NCBI GenBank assembly: GCA_040616305.1
Contig: CP159918.1
Location: forward strand, 2,046,001-2,110,000
Direction of reading: 5' to 3'
Origin: UBA1876 sp003446665
GTDB taxonomy: Bacteria; Synergistota; Synergistia; Synergistales; Thermovirgaceae
Length of the DNA: 64,000 nucleotides
Position numbers and translations under genes: made by a program. Shown piece after piece: positions 1-8,586 of this stretch. The first letter of the stretch is position 1. The number at the start of each line of letters is the position of its first letter. The notes under the pieces were generated by a model. It saw only the letters and a list, made by a program, of their open reading frames with translations, was not told where the DNA came from and did not search any database.

Positions 1-406
1 CACAGGAAACCACCTTCTGCCGCGCCTCAAGGGCCTTCATGACCCCCACGGCGCTTGCCCTGTCCTTGAACGATCCGGTGGGGTTTCTGCCGTCATCTTT
101 TATGAAGACTTCCCGGACGCCCCACTTTTCGGCCAGCCGCTTTGACCGGTAAAGGGGCGTCCAGCCCACGGCGAGATCAGGTATGCTCTCTTCACCTGAT
201 ACCGGCAGAACCGCCATGTAGCGCCAAAGGTCTCGCCTTTCGCATTCGGCCAGTGAGGCTCGGTTTAAGACCTTAGCCGCGGCCTCGTAGTCGTATGTGA
301 CGTCGAGGGTGCCATCGAGCCCGCAGTCGGGACAGGTCAAAACAGGGTCTTCTGGATCAAACCGTCTTCCACAAAGAACGCATGAAAGCCCTTCGGGTAT
401 TGCCAT
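1..406 (-). CDS. thrC: threonine synthase-like PLP enzyme, N-terminal part (runs off left edge)
   Basis: This is the first 135 codons of a PLP-dependent enzyme whose C-terminus lies beyond the window. It starts at an ATG ending at 406 (MAIPEGLSCVLCGRRF). Two CxxC pairs (CVLC and CPDC) form a small N-terminal zinc-ribbon-like segment, as in many bacterial threonine synthases. After it come GWTPLYRSKRL and NPTGSFKDRASA, which holds the PLP-binding lysine of the fold-type II family. Threonine synthase converts O-phosphohomoserine to threonine in the cytoplasm. The SFKDR motif also fits threonine dehydratase relatives, but the zinc ribbon favours threonine synthase. Confidence 0.8.
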   Translation of the reverse strand, partial: MAIPEGLSCVLCGRRFDPEDPVLTCPDCGLDGTLDVTYDYEAAAKVLNRASLAECERRDLWRYMAVLPVSGEESIPDLAVGWTPLYRSKRLAEKWGVREVFIKDDGRNPTGSFKDRASAVGVMKALEARQKVVSC

Positions 407-568
407 CTCAGCTTTTCGCCCCCCAAAAAATCCGCTGGTCTTGCACCGGCCTTCGCTGGTTCTTGCGTGACGACAGGTCCTTACGCAGTCGTTTCCGACC
501 TCTGTACCTTGTTCATGTCGCTGTTCATGTCGCTACCAAAACGTGCCGGTCTTTTGCTTCCTGTCTCG

Positions 569-599
569 CCTGGCAAGATGCATCCGCCTCCTTGCCAGG
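569..599. terminator. intergenic hairpin downstream of the YgeY-like gene
   Basis: CCTGGCAAG and CTTGCCAGG form a perfect 9-bp stem just past the stop of the minus-strand hydrolase. No clear T-tract follows, so its role as a terminator is uncertain. The rest of 407-602 holds a 12-bp direct repeat (GTTCATGTCGCT, twice, around 510-530) and no recognisable riboswitch or T-box. Confidence 0.35.
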
Positions 600-602
600 A
601 TG

Positions 603-1814
603 TTATCGCGCCCTAAGACGCCACTCCCTTGAAAGCACCTCCGCTGAGATGCCATAATACCCGCGGCATCCGGCCACGAGTTCATCTACCTCGATATATT
701 CATCGTCCACGTGGGCGAGGTTTTCGCCGGACGGACCGAAAACGACGGTAGGCACACCCTTCACGCCGCCGTAATAGCATCCATTGGTTCCAAAACCTGG
801 CCCTTTAGCGAGCTTCGGCTCGAGCGCCGCCTTGGCGAGCCCTTCCAGACACGTCGTTATAAACGGGTGATCCTCCGGAAACAACCACGCCGGGGCGAAG
901 TGATCCCCCGAAATCCGTGCCCCCGTGTAACAGCGGTCAGCAGCGTCCGGTATCCACGCCTGGGCCTTGAGGCCAGGGATCCTTTCCCCGGCCTCTTTCA
1001 GGATCCTCCGCACCTGCTGCAACACGTCGGTTCTGCTTTCACCCGGCAAAAGCCTCCTGTCAAAGACTGCCCGACATGATGACGGAACCTGGCCCGTGGA
1101 ATTCTGCGGGAAGGAAACCAGATTGGTCAGCTCGAGGATGCCCTCTCCCAGAAAATCGTCTTTGGCAGGAGAAAAAGACTCGGATATAAGACAGACAAGT
1201 GAAGCCATGCGGCTGGCGGCGTTGATCCCGTATTCCGGGCGTGCGGAGTGCGCCGGTTTGCCTGCAACTTCCACAACGATCTCCGCCCTTCCCCGCTGAC
1301 CCCGTTCCAGGGCCAGGCCCGAGGCTTCTCCGGTAACAACGAAATCGGGAGACCAGGTTTCGTCCACCAATCGGGAAGAAGCGCCCTCGAAACGCTCCTG
1401 GTGCACCGTGGCGGATACCACCAGGCGCCCAGAAAGCCGCTTGCCCCAGTCGTCTTTCAGAAAAGCCGCGGCGCACAACATGGCGGCAAGGCTGCCCTTT
1501 TGGTCCGTGGCGCCCCTGCCGTAAATTTTGCCGTCCGAGAGAAAGCCGCCGAAGGGGTAGTATTGCCATTTGAAAGGGTCGTCCACGTTCACGTGGTCCA
1601 GCTGAGCTTCAAGAACCAGGCAGGGCCCGTCTCCAAAGTCCATGCTGCCCGTAACGCTTCCGTAATAGTCCACGCGCACATCGTCAAATCCAAGGGAAGA
1701 CATGCACTCGCGCACGAATCCGGCAAGCTGGCGTTCGTGTCCCGACGGGCTTGGGATCTTGACAAACTCCCTGCAAAGGTTCACCAGTTCTTCCCTGCGA
1801 GCGGAACCAATCAT
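603..1814 (-). CDS. M20 family metallohydrolase, YgeY-like
   Basis: A 403-residue zinc-dependent amidohydrolase/peptidase of the ArgE/DapE/YgeY type, acting on acylated or dipeptide-like substrates in the cytoplasm. Metal-ligand motifs are visible: AQLDHVNVDD, GRGATDQKG and the HQERFEG region. The C-terminal block GFGTNGCYYGG...VFGPSGENLAHVDDEY resembles E. coli YgeY, which lies in a purine/selenium gene cluster. No such cluster is present here. The gene is divergent from the LysR regulator at 2039, which is therefore a candidate regulator. The exact substrate is unknown. Confidence 0.85.
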   Translation of the reverse strand: MIGSARREELVNLCREFVKIPSPSGHERQLAGFVRECMSSLGFDDVRVDYYGSVTGSMDFGDGPCLVLEAQLDHVNVDDPFKWQYYPFGGFLSDGKIYGRGATDQKGSLAAMLCAAAFLKDDWGKRLSGRLVVSATVHQERFEGASSRLVDETWSPDFVVTGEASGLALERGQRGRAEIVVEVAGKPAHSARPEYGINAASRMASLVCLISESFSPAKDDFLGEGILELTNLVSFPQNSTGQVPSSCRAVFDRRLLPGESRTDVLQQVRRILKEAGERIPGLKAQAWIPDAADRCYTGARISGDHFAPAWLFPEDHPFITTCLEGLAKAALEPKLAKGPGFGTNGCYYGGVKGVPTVVFGPSGENLAHVDDEYIEVDELVAGCRGYYGISAEVLSREWRLRAR

Positions 1815-2038
1815 CGCTTTATCGCAGCCACCCTCATAGAGACAGTAGTCTTACATGTTGAAGTATAGAACCAAAGGTATTAATATCAACAAAGAATTAT
1901 TGATGTTTTCAATAAGTTACAGCTTATATTTTGAAAGGCCAGTTTCCGGACCGGTCTTACGTAAACGCAGTCCCTAGTATGGGTTTGTTGATTCCCCAGG
2001 GTTTTCATGCGGACAATCACTTGAAGGGAGACAGCGGA

Positions 2039-2962
2039 ATGATTACCCTTTTCCAGCTCAATTCTTTCTGTACCGTCGCCGAAGAGGGCTCCTTCAGCGC
2101 TGCTGCCGAGAAAATGTACGTTTCTCAGCCTTCCGTAAGCCAACACATAGCCAGCCTGGAAAACCACTTCGGCGTCCGGCTCTTCAACAGGCAAAAGCGA
2201 AAGATCCGGCTGACACCGGAAGGACGCCTCCTGTACACCACCGCCCGTGAAATCCTGGATCGCCTCGACGACGTGACGGAACGAATGACGGCACTGAAGT
2301 CCCTGGAAAAGGGGACCCTGCGCGTGGGTTACACACCCAGCGTAGATGCGGGAGTCGGTCCATCCCTTTTAACGGAATACGCCAAAGCCTTCCCCGGGGT
2401 GCACCTTTCGTTGACCTGTCGCAACTTCAACGAACTCATCGAAGGGATCAAAAACGGCGAAATAGAACTCGTCCTCGCGGAAAGAAACCTCCAGGCCCTT
2501 GTCGACTCAAACATATCCTCGCGAATAGTGGGAACGGACCGCCTGATCCTTGTCTCGGGGCGGGAGACTTCCCTGCCCGAAAAACCGCTTTCCCCCGTGG
2601 AACTCGAAGGCATCCCCTTTGTGGCGTGGCCTGAGGAATCGCCCTTTTCGGCCTATCTCGAGGACTTCTCGCTCCGTCACCAGGTCCGCCTTAGCGTCCG
2701 GGCCTACTCCGCGACACCCGCGACGCTGGTCGAGCTCGTCTCTGGCGGACTGGGGCTGGGGTTGGTACCCGAATCCGTCGCTGCCCCACGTATCGAAGCA
2801 GGCCTGCTTCGGCACATCCAGCTTGAGAATGCCCGACCGATAACGGTAGATATCCTTGCGTTTTTCCACAGCACCCAGGGGATCACCTACGCCGGGTGGG
2901 AAATGCTCCGGTTTTTGGAAAAGCGCTTAAGTAACGGCTCCAAGGAACCCGGCGGCACTTGA
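2039..2962 (+). CDS. LysR family transcriptional regulator
   Basis: A 307-residue LysR-type regulator. The N-terminal winged HTH is typical (LFQLNSFCTVAEEGSFSAAA, then VSQPSVSQHIASLE), followed by a two-lobed effector-binding domain (GTLRVGYTPSVDAG...). The start chosen is the ATG at 2039 with GAAGGGAG upstream; the frame stays open upstream to 1931, but that segment does not look like LysR protein. It is divergent from the YgeY-like hydrolase, the usual layout for a LysR regulator and its target. Its last 36 bases overlap the convergent MBL hydrolase gene. The effector cannot be told from sequence. Confidence 0.9.
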   Translation: MITLFQLNSFCTVAEEGSFSAAAEKMYVSQPSVSQHIASLENHFGVRLFNRQKRKIRLTPEGRLLYTTAREILDRLDDVTERMTALKSLEKGTLRVGYTPSVDAGVGPSLLTEYAKAFPGVHLSLTCRNFNELIEGIKNGEIELVLAERNLQALVDSNISSRIVGTDRLILVSGRETSLPEKPLSPVELEGIPFVAWPEESPFSAYLEDFSLRHQVRLSVRAYSATPATLVELVSGGLGLGLVPESVAAPRIEAGLLRHIQLENARPITVDILAFFHSTQGITYAGWEMLRFLEKRLSNGSKEPGGT

Positions 2963-3880
2963 GGTGAAAAAACCCCATTCCCTGGACTGCATGTCCCCGG
3001 GAAGGTTTCGAAATTCAGCCATCCTCGGGTCGCGCCGAAGGAGAAACTCCAGAAGGTCTTTCATATCCACGTCCTCTGGTGTCAGCTCTTTTTTCGAAAG
3101 ATACTCCCGGAACAGGTCCCTCCAAAGAAGCAGCTGGACTTTGGCTTCCTCAAGCATTCTGGTGACCTCACGCGTGTATCCGAAATGGGCGTAGCACATC
3201 ACGTCAGCGCCCACAGCCTCCAGCTTCGCTATCGACTCGAGGGCTGTTTCCAAAAAAAACCTCGGTGGCGTGGCGGGGCGGAGAAAAAAGGTCCCGTCGT
3301 CCTCGCCGGGATAGGCGAATCCGCGCCTGCAGTAAGTACTTGCCGCCTCTCCGGCGAAAAGAATTTTGGCGCCGTCTGCGTCATAGACAAAAGAACAGTG
3401 ATGCGGTGCGTGCCCGGGGGTGTAAAGAACCTCCAGCCCGGGAACGCCCGGCGGTTCCGGCAGGAAAACATCCTCCCGGACCGGCGAGGGCTTTCCGTAG
3501 ACGGCGGCCATATCCGGGATAACCTCCAGGCTGCTTTCCCATAGCCTCGTCGGGTTCAGGAGATGGCCTTTCCCCTTGGGATGCACTACCACCCGGCTCG
3601 ACGGAAAAGCGTCAAGCGCTTCGGCGATTCCGCCAGAGTGGTCGAGGTGAATATGGGTAAGGAGAATGTAATCCAGCTTCTCCACGCCAAGCCTTTTGAG
3701 CTCTTCAAGCAGAACAGGTGTCGTAGAGGAAGGCCCCGTGTCCACGATGGCCGACAGGCCGCGGTTTTCATCCCTGAGCAGCCAGATGCCGAAAAAATGA
3801 TGGTACCCCTCGAGCGGCAAAGGCAAGTCTATCAGATCAAGTGTGACGCCCGGCGCCACGGCAAGCCTGGTCTTTCCCAT
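2927..3880 (-). CDS. MBL-fold metallohydrolase
   Basis: A 317-residue metallo-beta-lactamase fold protein. The zinc motif LLTHIHLDHSGG (HxHxDH) is followed by further ligands in YTPGHAPHHCSF, LFAGEAAS and YAHFGY. It has no signal peptide, so it is cytoplasmic. The family covers glyoxalase II-like thioesterases, lactonases and others, and nothing here fixes the substrate. The long helical C-terminus (about 90 residues after the last ligand) resembles MBL proteins with an added C-terminal domain. It converges on the LysR gene and its 5' end abuts a palindromic intergenic element. Confidence 0.8.
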   Translation of the reverse strand: MGKTRLAVAPGVTLDLIDLPLPLEGYHHFFGIWLLRDENRGLSAIVDTGPSSTTPVLLEELKRLGVEKLDYILLTHIHLDHSGGIAEALDAFPSSRVVVHPKGKGHLLNPTRLWESSLEVIPDMAAVYGKPSPVREDVFLPEPPGVPGLEVLYTPGHAPHHCSFVYDADGAKILFAGEAASTYCRRGFAYPGEDDGTFFLRPATPPRFFLETALESIAKLEAVGADVMCYAHFGYTREVTRMLEEAKVQLLLWRDLFREYLSKKELTPEDVDMKDLLEFLLRRDPRMAEFRNLPGDMQSREWGFFTSSAAGFLGAVT

Positions 3881-3900
3881 TACAATCCCTCCCGAACCCT

Positions 3901-4003
3901 GGGGTCAGATCTTTACTTTTAGGATTTTCCCCTCGAAGACGACCTCGCAATGAGTTACCCATATGACAAATTTAGATAAATCCTAAAAGTAAAGATCTGA
4001 CCC
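3901..4003. repeat. GATC-type palindromic intergenic element, copy 1
   Basis: A 103-bp element whose arms (3901-3928 and 3978-4003) are inverted repeats starting GGGGTCAGATCTTTACTTT. Unlike the other copies, both arms carry a matched change (TTTACTTTT with AAAAGTAAA instead of TTTATTTTT with AAAAATAAA), so pairing is kept. It lies between the divergent MBL and glyA genes. Confidence 0.85.
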
Positions 4004-4079
4004 TCCTGGTTGGTCTATTTTCACTATATATATTCATACAACATTGAAGATATTCCTGTCGACTCGGGGATTTTCCGCT

Positions 4080-4109
4080 TTGACACAACAAACTTCAAAC
4101 ATTTAGGAT
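4080..4109 (+). promoter_or_regulatory. candidate sigma-70 promoter for glyA
   Basis: A perfect -35 hexamer TTGACA (4080-4085) is followed after 18 bases by TAGGAT (4104-4109), a 4/6 match to the -10 consensus. It lies about 60 bases before the glyA start. Confidence 0.4.
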
Positions 4110-4171
4110 TGTCGCATACAACACTCGGACGTGCCCGAGCTGTCGAAAAGAGATCAAGGGGGAAGAGTTTC

Positions 4172-5428
4172 ATGCGGAACCTCATCATCGCCGACCCGGA
4201 AGTAGCCGCCCTGGTCGCCAGAGAAACCATCCGGGAAAGCTCCACCATCGAGCTTATCGCCTCGGAGAACTTCGTGCCTCCATGCATCATGGAGGCCCAG
4301 GGAACGGTTCTGACCAACAAGTACGCCGAAGGATATCCGGGTGACAGGTACCACGGCGGCTGCGAGGTCATAGACGAGATAGAAAGCCTGGCCATAGAAA
4401 GAGCCAAAAAACTTTTCAAGGCGGACCACGCCAACGTCCAGCCCCACTCCGGCGTCAACGCCAACCTCGCCGTCTACATGGCCCTGCTGGAGCCGGGGGA
4501 TACCATCCTGGGCATGGACCTTGGCCACGGGGGTCACCTTTCACACGGCAGCAAAGTGAGCATCACCGGCAAATACTACCGTGCCCTATCTTACGGAGTA
4601 GACCCGGAAACGGAACTGATCGACTACGACCAGGTGAGAAAACTGGCGAAAGAGCACAAGCCACGGATGATCATAGCCGGTTGCAGCGCCTACTCTAGGG
4701 TCATCGACTTCAGGTGTTTTCGAGAGATAGCGGACAGCATAGGGGCCTATTTAATGGTGGACATGGCCCACATCGCTGGTCTGGTAGCCGCCGGGGTCCA
4801 CCCGAGTCCGGTCCCATGGGCCGACGCCGTCACCAGTACCACTACCAAGACATTACGGGGCGCAAGGGGCGGATTTATACTCTGCCGGAAGGAACACGCA
4901 ACAGCGATCGACAAGGCGGTTTTCCCGGGCACCCAGGGAGGACCAATCCTGCAGAACGTACTGGCCAAAGCCGTTACTTTCCGGATCGCCGCCACGGAAG
5001 AGTTCCAACTCTACGCCCGGCAGGTAAGGTCAAACGCGCGAACCATGGCGGGCGCTCTTTCGGATTGCGGGCTAAGGATTGTCTCGGGAGGAACGGACAA
5101 CCACCTGATGCTGGTCGACCTCAGGCCCTGGGGCCTTACGGGCGCCGCCGCCGAAAAGACCCTGGCAGAGGTGGGGATAACCGTAAACAAGAACATGATC
5201 CCCTTCGACCCCGCTTCCCCGAGGATCACCAGCGGCATCAGGATCGGGACGGCGGCCGTCACCTCGCGGGGTTTCACGGAAGCCGATATTGAGCAGGTCG
5301 CCAAAATCATCGGCGGCGTCCTGAAGGAAAAAGAAGGCTTCGACCCCGCTTTGTACAAGAAGGGAGTATCCAGACTCTGCAGGGAACACCCCCTTTACCT
5401 CAACCCTCTCGAAACCCCAAACCCCTAA
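4172..5428 (+). CDS. glyA: serine hydroxymethyltransferase
   Basis: A 418-residue PLP enzyme that interconverts serine and glycine with tetrahydrofolate, supplying one-carbon units. Characteristic blocks are IELIASENFVPP, NKYAEGYPGDRYHGG and TSTTTKTLRGARGG, where the Lys binds PLP, plus GTQGGP. The length matches bacterial SHMT. The start is the ATG at 4172 (MRNLIIADPEVAALV) with AAGGGGGAAGAG upstream; the open frame upstream to 4010 is not SHMT-like. A palindromic element lies on each side of the gene. In an amino-acid fermenter the enzyme would also feed serine and glycine catabolism. Confidence 0.95.
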   Translation: MRNLIIADPEVAALVARETIRESSTIELIASENFVPPCIMEAQGTVLTNKYAEGYPGDRYHGGCEVIDEIESLAIERAKKLFKADHANVQPHSGVNANLAVYMALLEPGDTILGMDLGHGGHLSHGSKVSITGKYYRALSYGVDPETELIDYDQVRKLAKEHKPRMIIAGCSAYSRVIDFRCFREIADSIGAYLMVDMAHIAGLVAAGVHPSPVPWADAVTSTTTKTLRGARGGFILCRKEHATAIDKAVFPGTQGGPILQNVLAKAVTFRIAATEEFQLYARQVRSNARTMAGALSDCGLRIVSGGTDNHLMLVDLRPWGLTGAAAEKTLAEVGITVNKNMIPFDPASPRITSGIRIGTAAVTSRGFTEADIEQVAKIIGGVLKEKEGFDPALYKKGVSRLCREHPLYLNPLETPNP

Positions 5429-5434
5429 ACCTTC

Positions 5435-5538
5435 GGGGTCAGATCTTTATTTTTAGGATTTTCTAAACATTGTCTGCATTCCCGAAGCATTGAAGACTCA
5501 ACTTGGATGGCGAATTCCTAAAAATAAAGATCTGACCC
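5435..5538. repeat. GATC-type palindromic intergenic element, copy 2
   Basis: A 104-bp element with arms GGGGTCAGATCTTTATTTTT... and its inverse, about 50 unrelated bases between them. It fills the gap between the convergent ends of glyA and the cysteine desulfidase gene and could act as a bidirectional terminator-like structure. Confidence 0.85.
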
Positions 5539-5544
5539 TTGGGG

Positions 5545-6843
5545 TTAGCGGGATTGCATCTGGCGGATCAGGATGGCGTCTATGCCGGTCATGCCTTCGG
5601 TGTTGAGTTCGGCGGCATTGTCCACTGTCTTTTCTATCAGTACGTCCACCACGCCCTGGGGCGGCTCGATACCTCCTTTCAAGGCCAGCATGGCGGCATA
5701 GTAGGCTTCTATCGCGCCGGTCCCGACCTTGAGGGCACAGGTCTCCTTGGCTCCGTCACAGATCATGCCCACCAGGTCCGCGATCATGATGGCCACCGCT
5801 CTTTCTGCCATCTCGAAGCTTTTGCTCCGCAGATAAGCTATCCCCGCGGCGGCTCCGGCACCGGCGGCCACACTGCATCCGCATACCGGGCTCAAACGGC
5901 CCATCCTGCTTTTTATGAAAGACGTAGTCAGATGGCTGAGGGCGATCGCCTTCGCAATCTCCTTCCGGCTTCTGCCGTCATGATCGGCCACGACATAAAC
6001 GGGAAGGATGGCCGTTATGCCGTGGTTGCCGCTCCCTGCACTGCTCATTACAGGAAGGGGTACGCCCATCATCCTGGCATCCGACGCCGCGGCGCACCAG
6101 GCTTTCACCTTGGCGGGAAGGCCGGCGTCGGTATCCCAGCTTTCTCCCGCGAGCTTTTTGATCATTGCCCCGAACCCGAGTCCGACGTCGTGCCCGAAAC
6201 CCCATTCGGCGATGGCCACATTCATGGCTACGCCTTCCATTATGTACTCCACGTCTTCGTCATCCATCTCGTCCAATACCCGAAGGGTTTCCCTGTAGCT
6301 CATGTCGGCAAGCTGTCTCGATACATCTGCTATGGCCTTTTTCGAACTTTTCTTTGCGTGAGTCTCCGTTTTGTCGGCCACGGCACGCCCGTTTTTTTCC
6401 ACGCGGACGATTCGCGTGTGAGATCCCTCGATCACACAAGCCGCCTTTTGCCCGGAAGCAGCCGTAACATCGGCCCTCACGAAAACTCCATCTATTCCAA
6501 GATCCGGAATTACCCGTACTTTCCCGCCTTTAAGCATGGCCATGGCGTGCTCCAGGTTGCCGCGCCCGCAATGTTTCAGGACTTCAAGCCCCAGGTCCGA
6601 CTTTCCGCAGACTGCCCCCAAAGCCGCCGCCACGTCGTTTCCCTTGAGGCCGTCCGTTCCCGGTATTCCGACGTACATGCCGTTTTTGTAAATGTTTTTG
6701 CTTACCCTTACATCAATGGAAGCAATGTCCCGTTCATCGAGTTCCTCACAGGCGCGGGCGACGCACAAGGCTACCGCACCGGGCTCGGTGCAGCCCAGGG
6801 CTGGCTTGACTTCCTCTTTCAGAAACTCCTTAAGGGTGAACAT
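5545..6843 (-). CDS. cyuA: L-cysteine desulfidase family protein (UPF0597/CyuA-like)
   Basis: A 432-residue protein of the CyuA/YhaM family, iron-sulfur enzymes that split L-cysteine into pyruvate, ammonia and sulfide. Family blocks seen are KPALGCTEPGAVAL near the N-terminus, KNIYKNGMYVGIPGT, SSAGSGNHG and GRLSPVCGCSVAAGAG, with conserved cysteines for the cluster. The start is the ATG ending at 6843 (MFTLKEFLKEE) preceded by GGGAGAG; the 41-residue upstream extension of the frame is unlikely to be coding. It stands alone, divergent from the TRAP transporter, and fits use of cysteine as a carbon and nitrogen source. Some members act on serine-like substrates. Confidence 0.88.
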   Translation of the reverse strand: MFTLKEFLKEEVKPALGCTEPGAVALCVARACEELDERDIASIDVRVSKNIYKNGMYVGIPGTDGLKGNDVAAALGAVCGKSDLGLEVLKHCGRGNLEHAMAMLKGGKVRVIPDLGIDGVFVRADVTAASGQKAACVIEGSHTRIVRVEKNGRAVADKTETHAKKSSKKAIADVSRQLADMSYRETLRVLDEMDDEDVEYIMEGVAMNVAIAEWGFGHDVGLGFGAMIKKLAGESWDTDAGLPAKVKAWCAAASDARMMGVPLPVMSSAGSGNHGITAILPVYVVADHDGRSRKEIAKAIALSHLTTSFIKSRMGRLSPVCGCSVAAGAGAAAGIAYLRSKSFEMAERAVAIMIADLVGMICDGAKETCALKVGTGAIEAYYAAMLALKGGIEPPQGVVDVLIEKTVDNAAELNTEGMTGIDAILIRQMQSR

Positions 6844-7052
6844 TCTCTCCCATCCTTTCGGGTAGTGGCTCGGGAATCGCAGGCGAATATTTTGAATTTT
6901 CCAAATGTTCAAAAATCGGCCGAAAACCTTTCCTGCGGTTTTTAGTATATCAATTGGCGAGGCCATGGATAATTTTTTTCGTCAACCGGGACCAAGTTGT
7001 TGTACCATATAAAAAATCCCCGGTAACCGGAGATAGAGTGGAGGGAAGGTTT

Positions 7053-8096
7053 ATGAAAAGGTTTATTTTGCGGTTCGCGGTAATTGCTGCGGTTCTCGCG
7101 TTTTCGGCGACCCTGGCGACGGCCGCCCCCCTGACGGTGAAACTGGCTTACAACGGTCCGCCCGACGCGGAGAGCAACGCCGTGCACGCTTTTGCCGTCA
7201 ACTTCGCCAAGTTCGTCGAGGAGGGCACCGGCGGCCAAATCAAGATGGAGTTTTTCCCCGACAGCCAGCTCGGGACAGAAGAGGAGCGCATGGAGCTCCT
7301 CATGAAAAACGGCTTCAACCAGCCGATAATCAACATCGCGTCCTTCGCCGGCGTAGCGCCTGTTTTCCCCGAGATCTACGCTTCGGCGGTCCCCTTTATG
7401 TTCGACAGCTACGAGGCCGCCCACATATTCTTCGACAGTAGCCGTTACTGGAAACGCGCGCAGGAGACCTTCCGCGAAAAGACGGGGGCTCTTTTGCTCG
7501 AAGCCGTCGAGGAAGGCGGTTTTCTCGCCTTTACAAACTCCAAGCGGCCCATCCACGGCCCCGACGACTTCAAGGGACTGCGTTTTCGGGCCATGGACGA
7601 AGGGCAGATAGCCATTTACCAGGCCTTCGGCGCAAGCGGCACGCCCATCCCCTGGACAGAGCTGTACATGGCGCTAAAGACCGGAGTCGTCGACGGCCAG
7701 ATGAACCCGGCCATGTACATCATCATCGGGAGCCTCTATGAGGTGCAAAAGTACATGACGCTGGCCAATATACAGTACTCCGACCAGTTTTTGGTGGTAA
7801 ACGGAGACCTTTTCGACTCGCTCACCCCCGGGCAGCAGGAAGTGATCGTAGACGCGGCAAAGCGGGCCAACATCATCAGCCGACGCGAGGTGGAAGCGGC
7901 CGACGCCGAGCAGATCGAGTTCCTCAAGGAACAGGGAATGGAGGTTTACGCCCCTACTGAAGACGAAATGAACCAGTTCCGGGAAAAGGGGCAGTCCGCC
8001 TATATAGAGTGGGTCAAGAGCAAGGCGGGCGACGAGTGGCTCAACCTGGCTCTGGAGTGCGCGGCCAACGCCAACGAGAAGGCTGCGTCGCAGTAA
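7053..8096 (+). CDS. dctP: TRAP transporter periplasmic solute-binding protein, DctP type
   Basis: A 347-residue extracytoplasmic binding protein. It begins with a signal peptide (MKRFILRFAVIAAVLAFSA, cleavage near ATAA) and continues with DctP features: DSQLGTEEERMELL, then DFKGLRFRAMDEGQ and PIPWTELYMALKTGVVDGQ, where the conserved Arg binds the substrate carboxylate. The start at 7053 follows GGAGGGAAGG. It heads a three-gene TRAP operon with the small and large membrane subunits. Substrates of the family are organic acids, including 2-oxo and amino acids; the ligand here is unknown. Confidence 0.93.
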   Translation: MKRFILRFAVIAAVLAFSATLATAAPLTVKLAYNGPPDAESNAVHAFAVNFAKFVEEGTGGQIKMEFFPDSQLGTEEERMELLMKNGFNQPIINIASFAGVAPVFPEIYASAVPFMFDSYEAAHIFFDSSRYWKRAQETFREKTGALLLEAVEEGGFLAFTNSKRPIHGPDDFKGLRFRAMDEGQIAIYQAFGASGTPIPWTELYMALKTGVVDGQMNPAMYIIIGSLYEVQKYMTLANIQYSDQFLVVNGDLFDSLTPGQQEVIVDAAKRANIISRREVEAADAEQIEFLKEQGMEVYAPTEDEMNQFREKGQSAYIEWVKSKAGDEWLNLALECAANANEKAASQ

Positions 8097-8103
8097 TCCG
8101 TTA

Positions 8104-8583
8104 ATGGCAACCTTCGATGCACGGAAGGCGGCAGACCGCCTTGAGAGAATAACAGCCATCGCGGCCTGCTGCCTTCTTGCCGTTAACATCGCCGACATCC
8201 TGCTGGGTGTTTTCGCACGCTACCTTTTCAAAAGCTCCCTCGCCTGGACCGAGGAGGTGGCGCGCTACACGCTTGTGTGGTTCGTCATGGTAGGCGCCTC
8301 CTGCGCCTTCAGGCACGGTGACCACATGTCCATCGATTTCGTGGTTCCACGCCTCCCGGGCCCGCTCAAGCTTCTGGCCGGTTTCCTGCGGCTTTGCGTG
8401 TCTGTTTTCGTACTCGCCTTTCTGGTCTGGTACGGCGCGAAAAACGTTTCGGGACTTTGGGAGATGCGAACTATGGCTCTAGGCATACCCAAGGCCGTCG
8501 TCCTCATGGCTGTACCCGCGGGAATGGGCCTCCTTCTCGTGCAACACATCCTTTGGATCCTCTACCGCGGAAAGGAGAGCTGA
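8104..8583 (+). CDS. dctQ: TRAP transporter small permease, DctQ type
   Basis: A 159-residue membrane protein with about four hydrophobic segments and the DctQ signature around WTEEVARYTLVWFVMVGASCAF. It forms the membrane complex with the large subunit and uses an ion gradient to import the ligand delivered by DctP. It starts 7 bases after dctP, has only a weak ribosome site and is probably translationally coupled. Three bases separate it from dctM. Confidence 0.92.
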   Translation: MATFDARKAADRLERITAIAACCLLAVNIADILLGVFARYLFKSSLAWTEEVARYTLVWFVMVGASCAFRHGDHMSIDFVVPRLPGPLKLLAGFLRLCVSVFVLAFLVWYGAKNVSGLWEMRTMALGIPKAVVLMAVPAGMGLLLVQHILWILYRGKES

Positions 8584-8586
8584 CCG

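Noticed and set aside
407..602. Threonine leader peptide or T-box before the threonine synthase gene
   Set aside because: A 15-codon frame with two adjacent Thr codons exists, but it lacks a ribosome site and a terminator; no T-box core sequence is visible.
5539..6945. Long plus-strand open frame opposite the cysteine desulfidase
   Set aside because: It is the antisense shadow of a clearly conserved gene; its translation matches no family and has no ribosome site.
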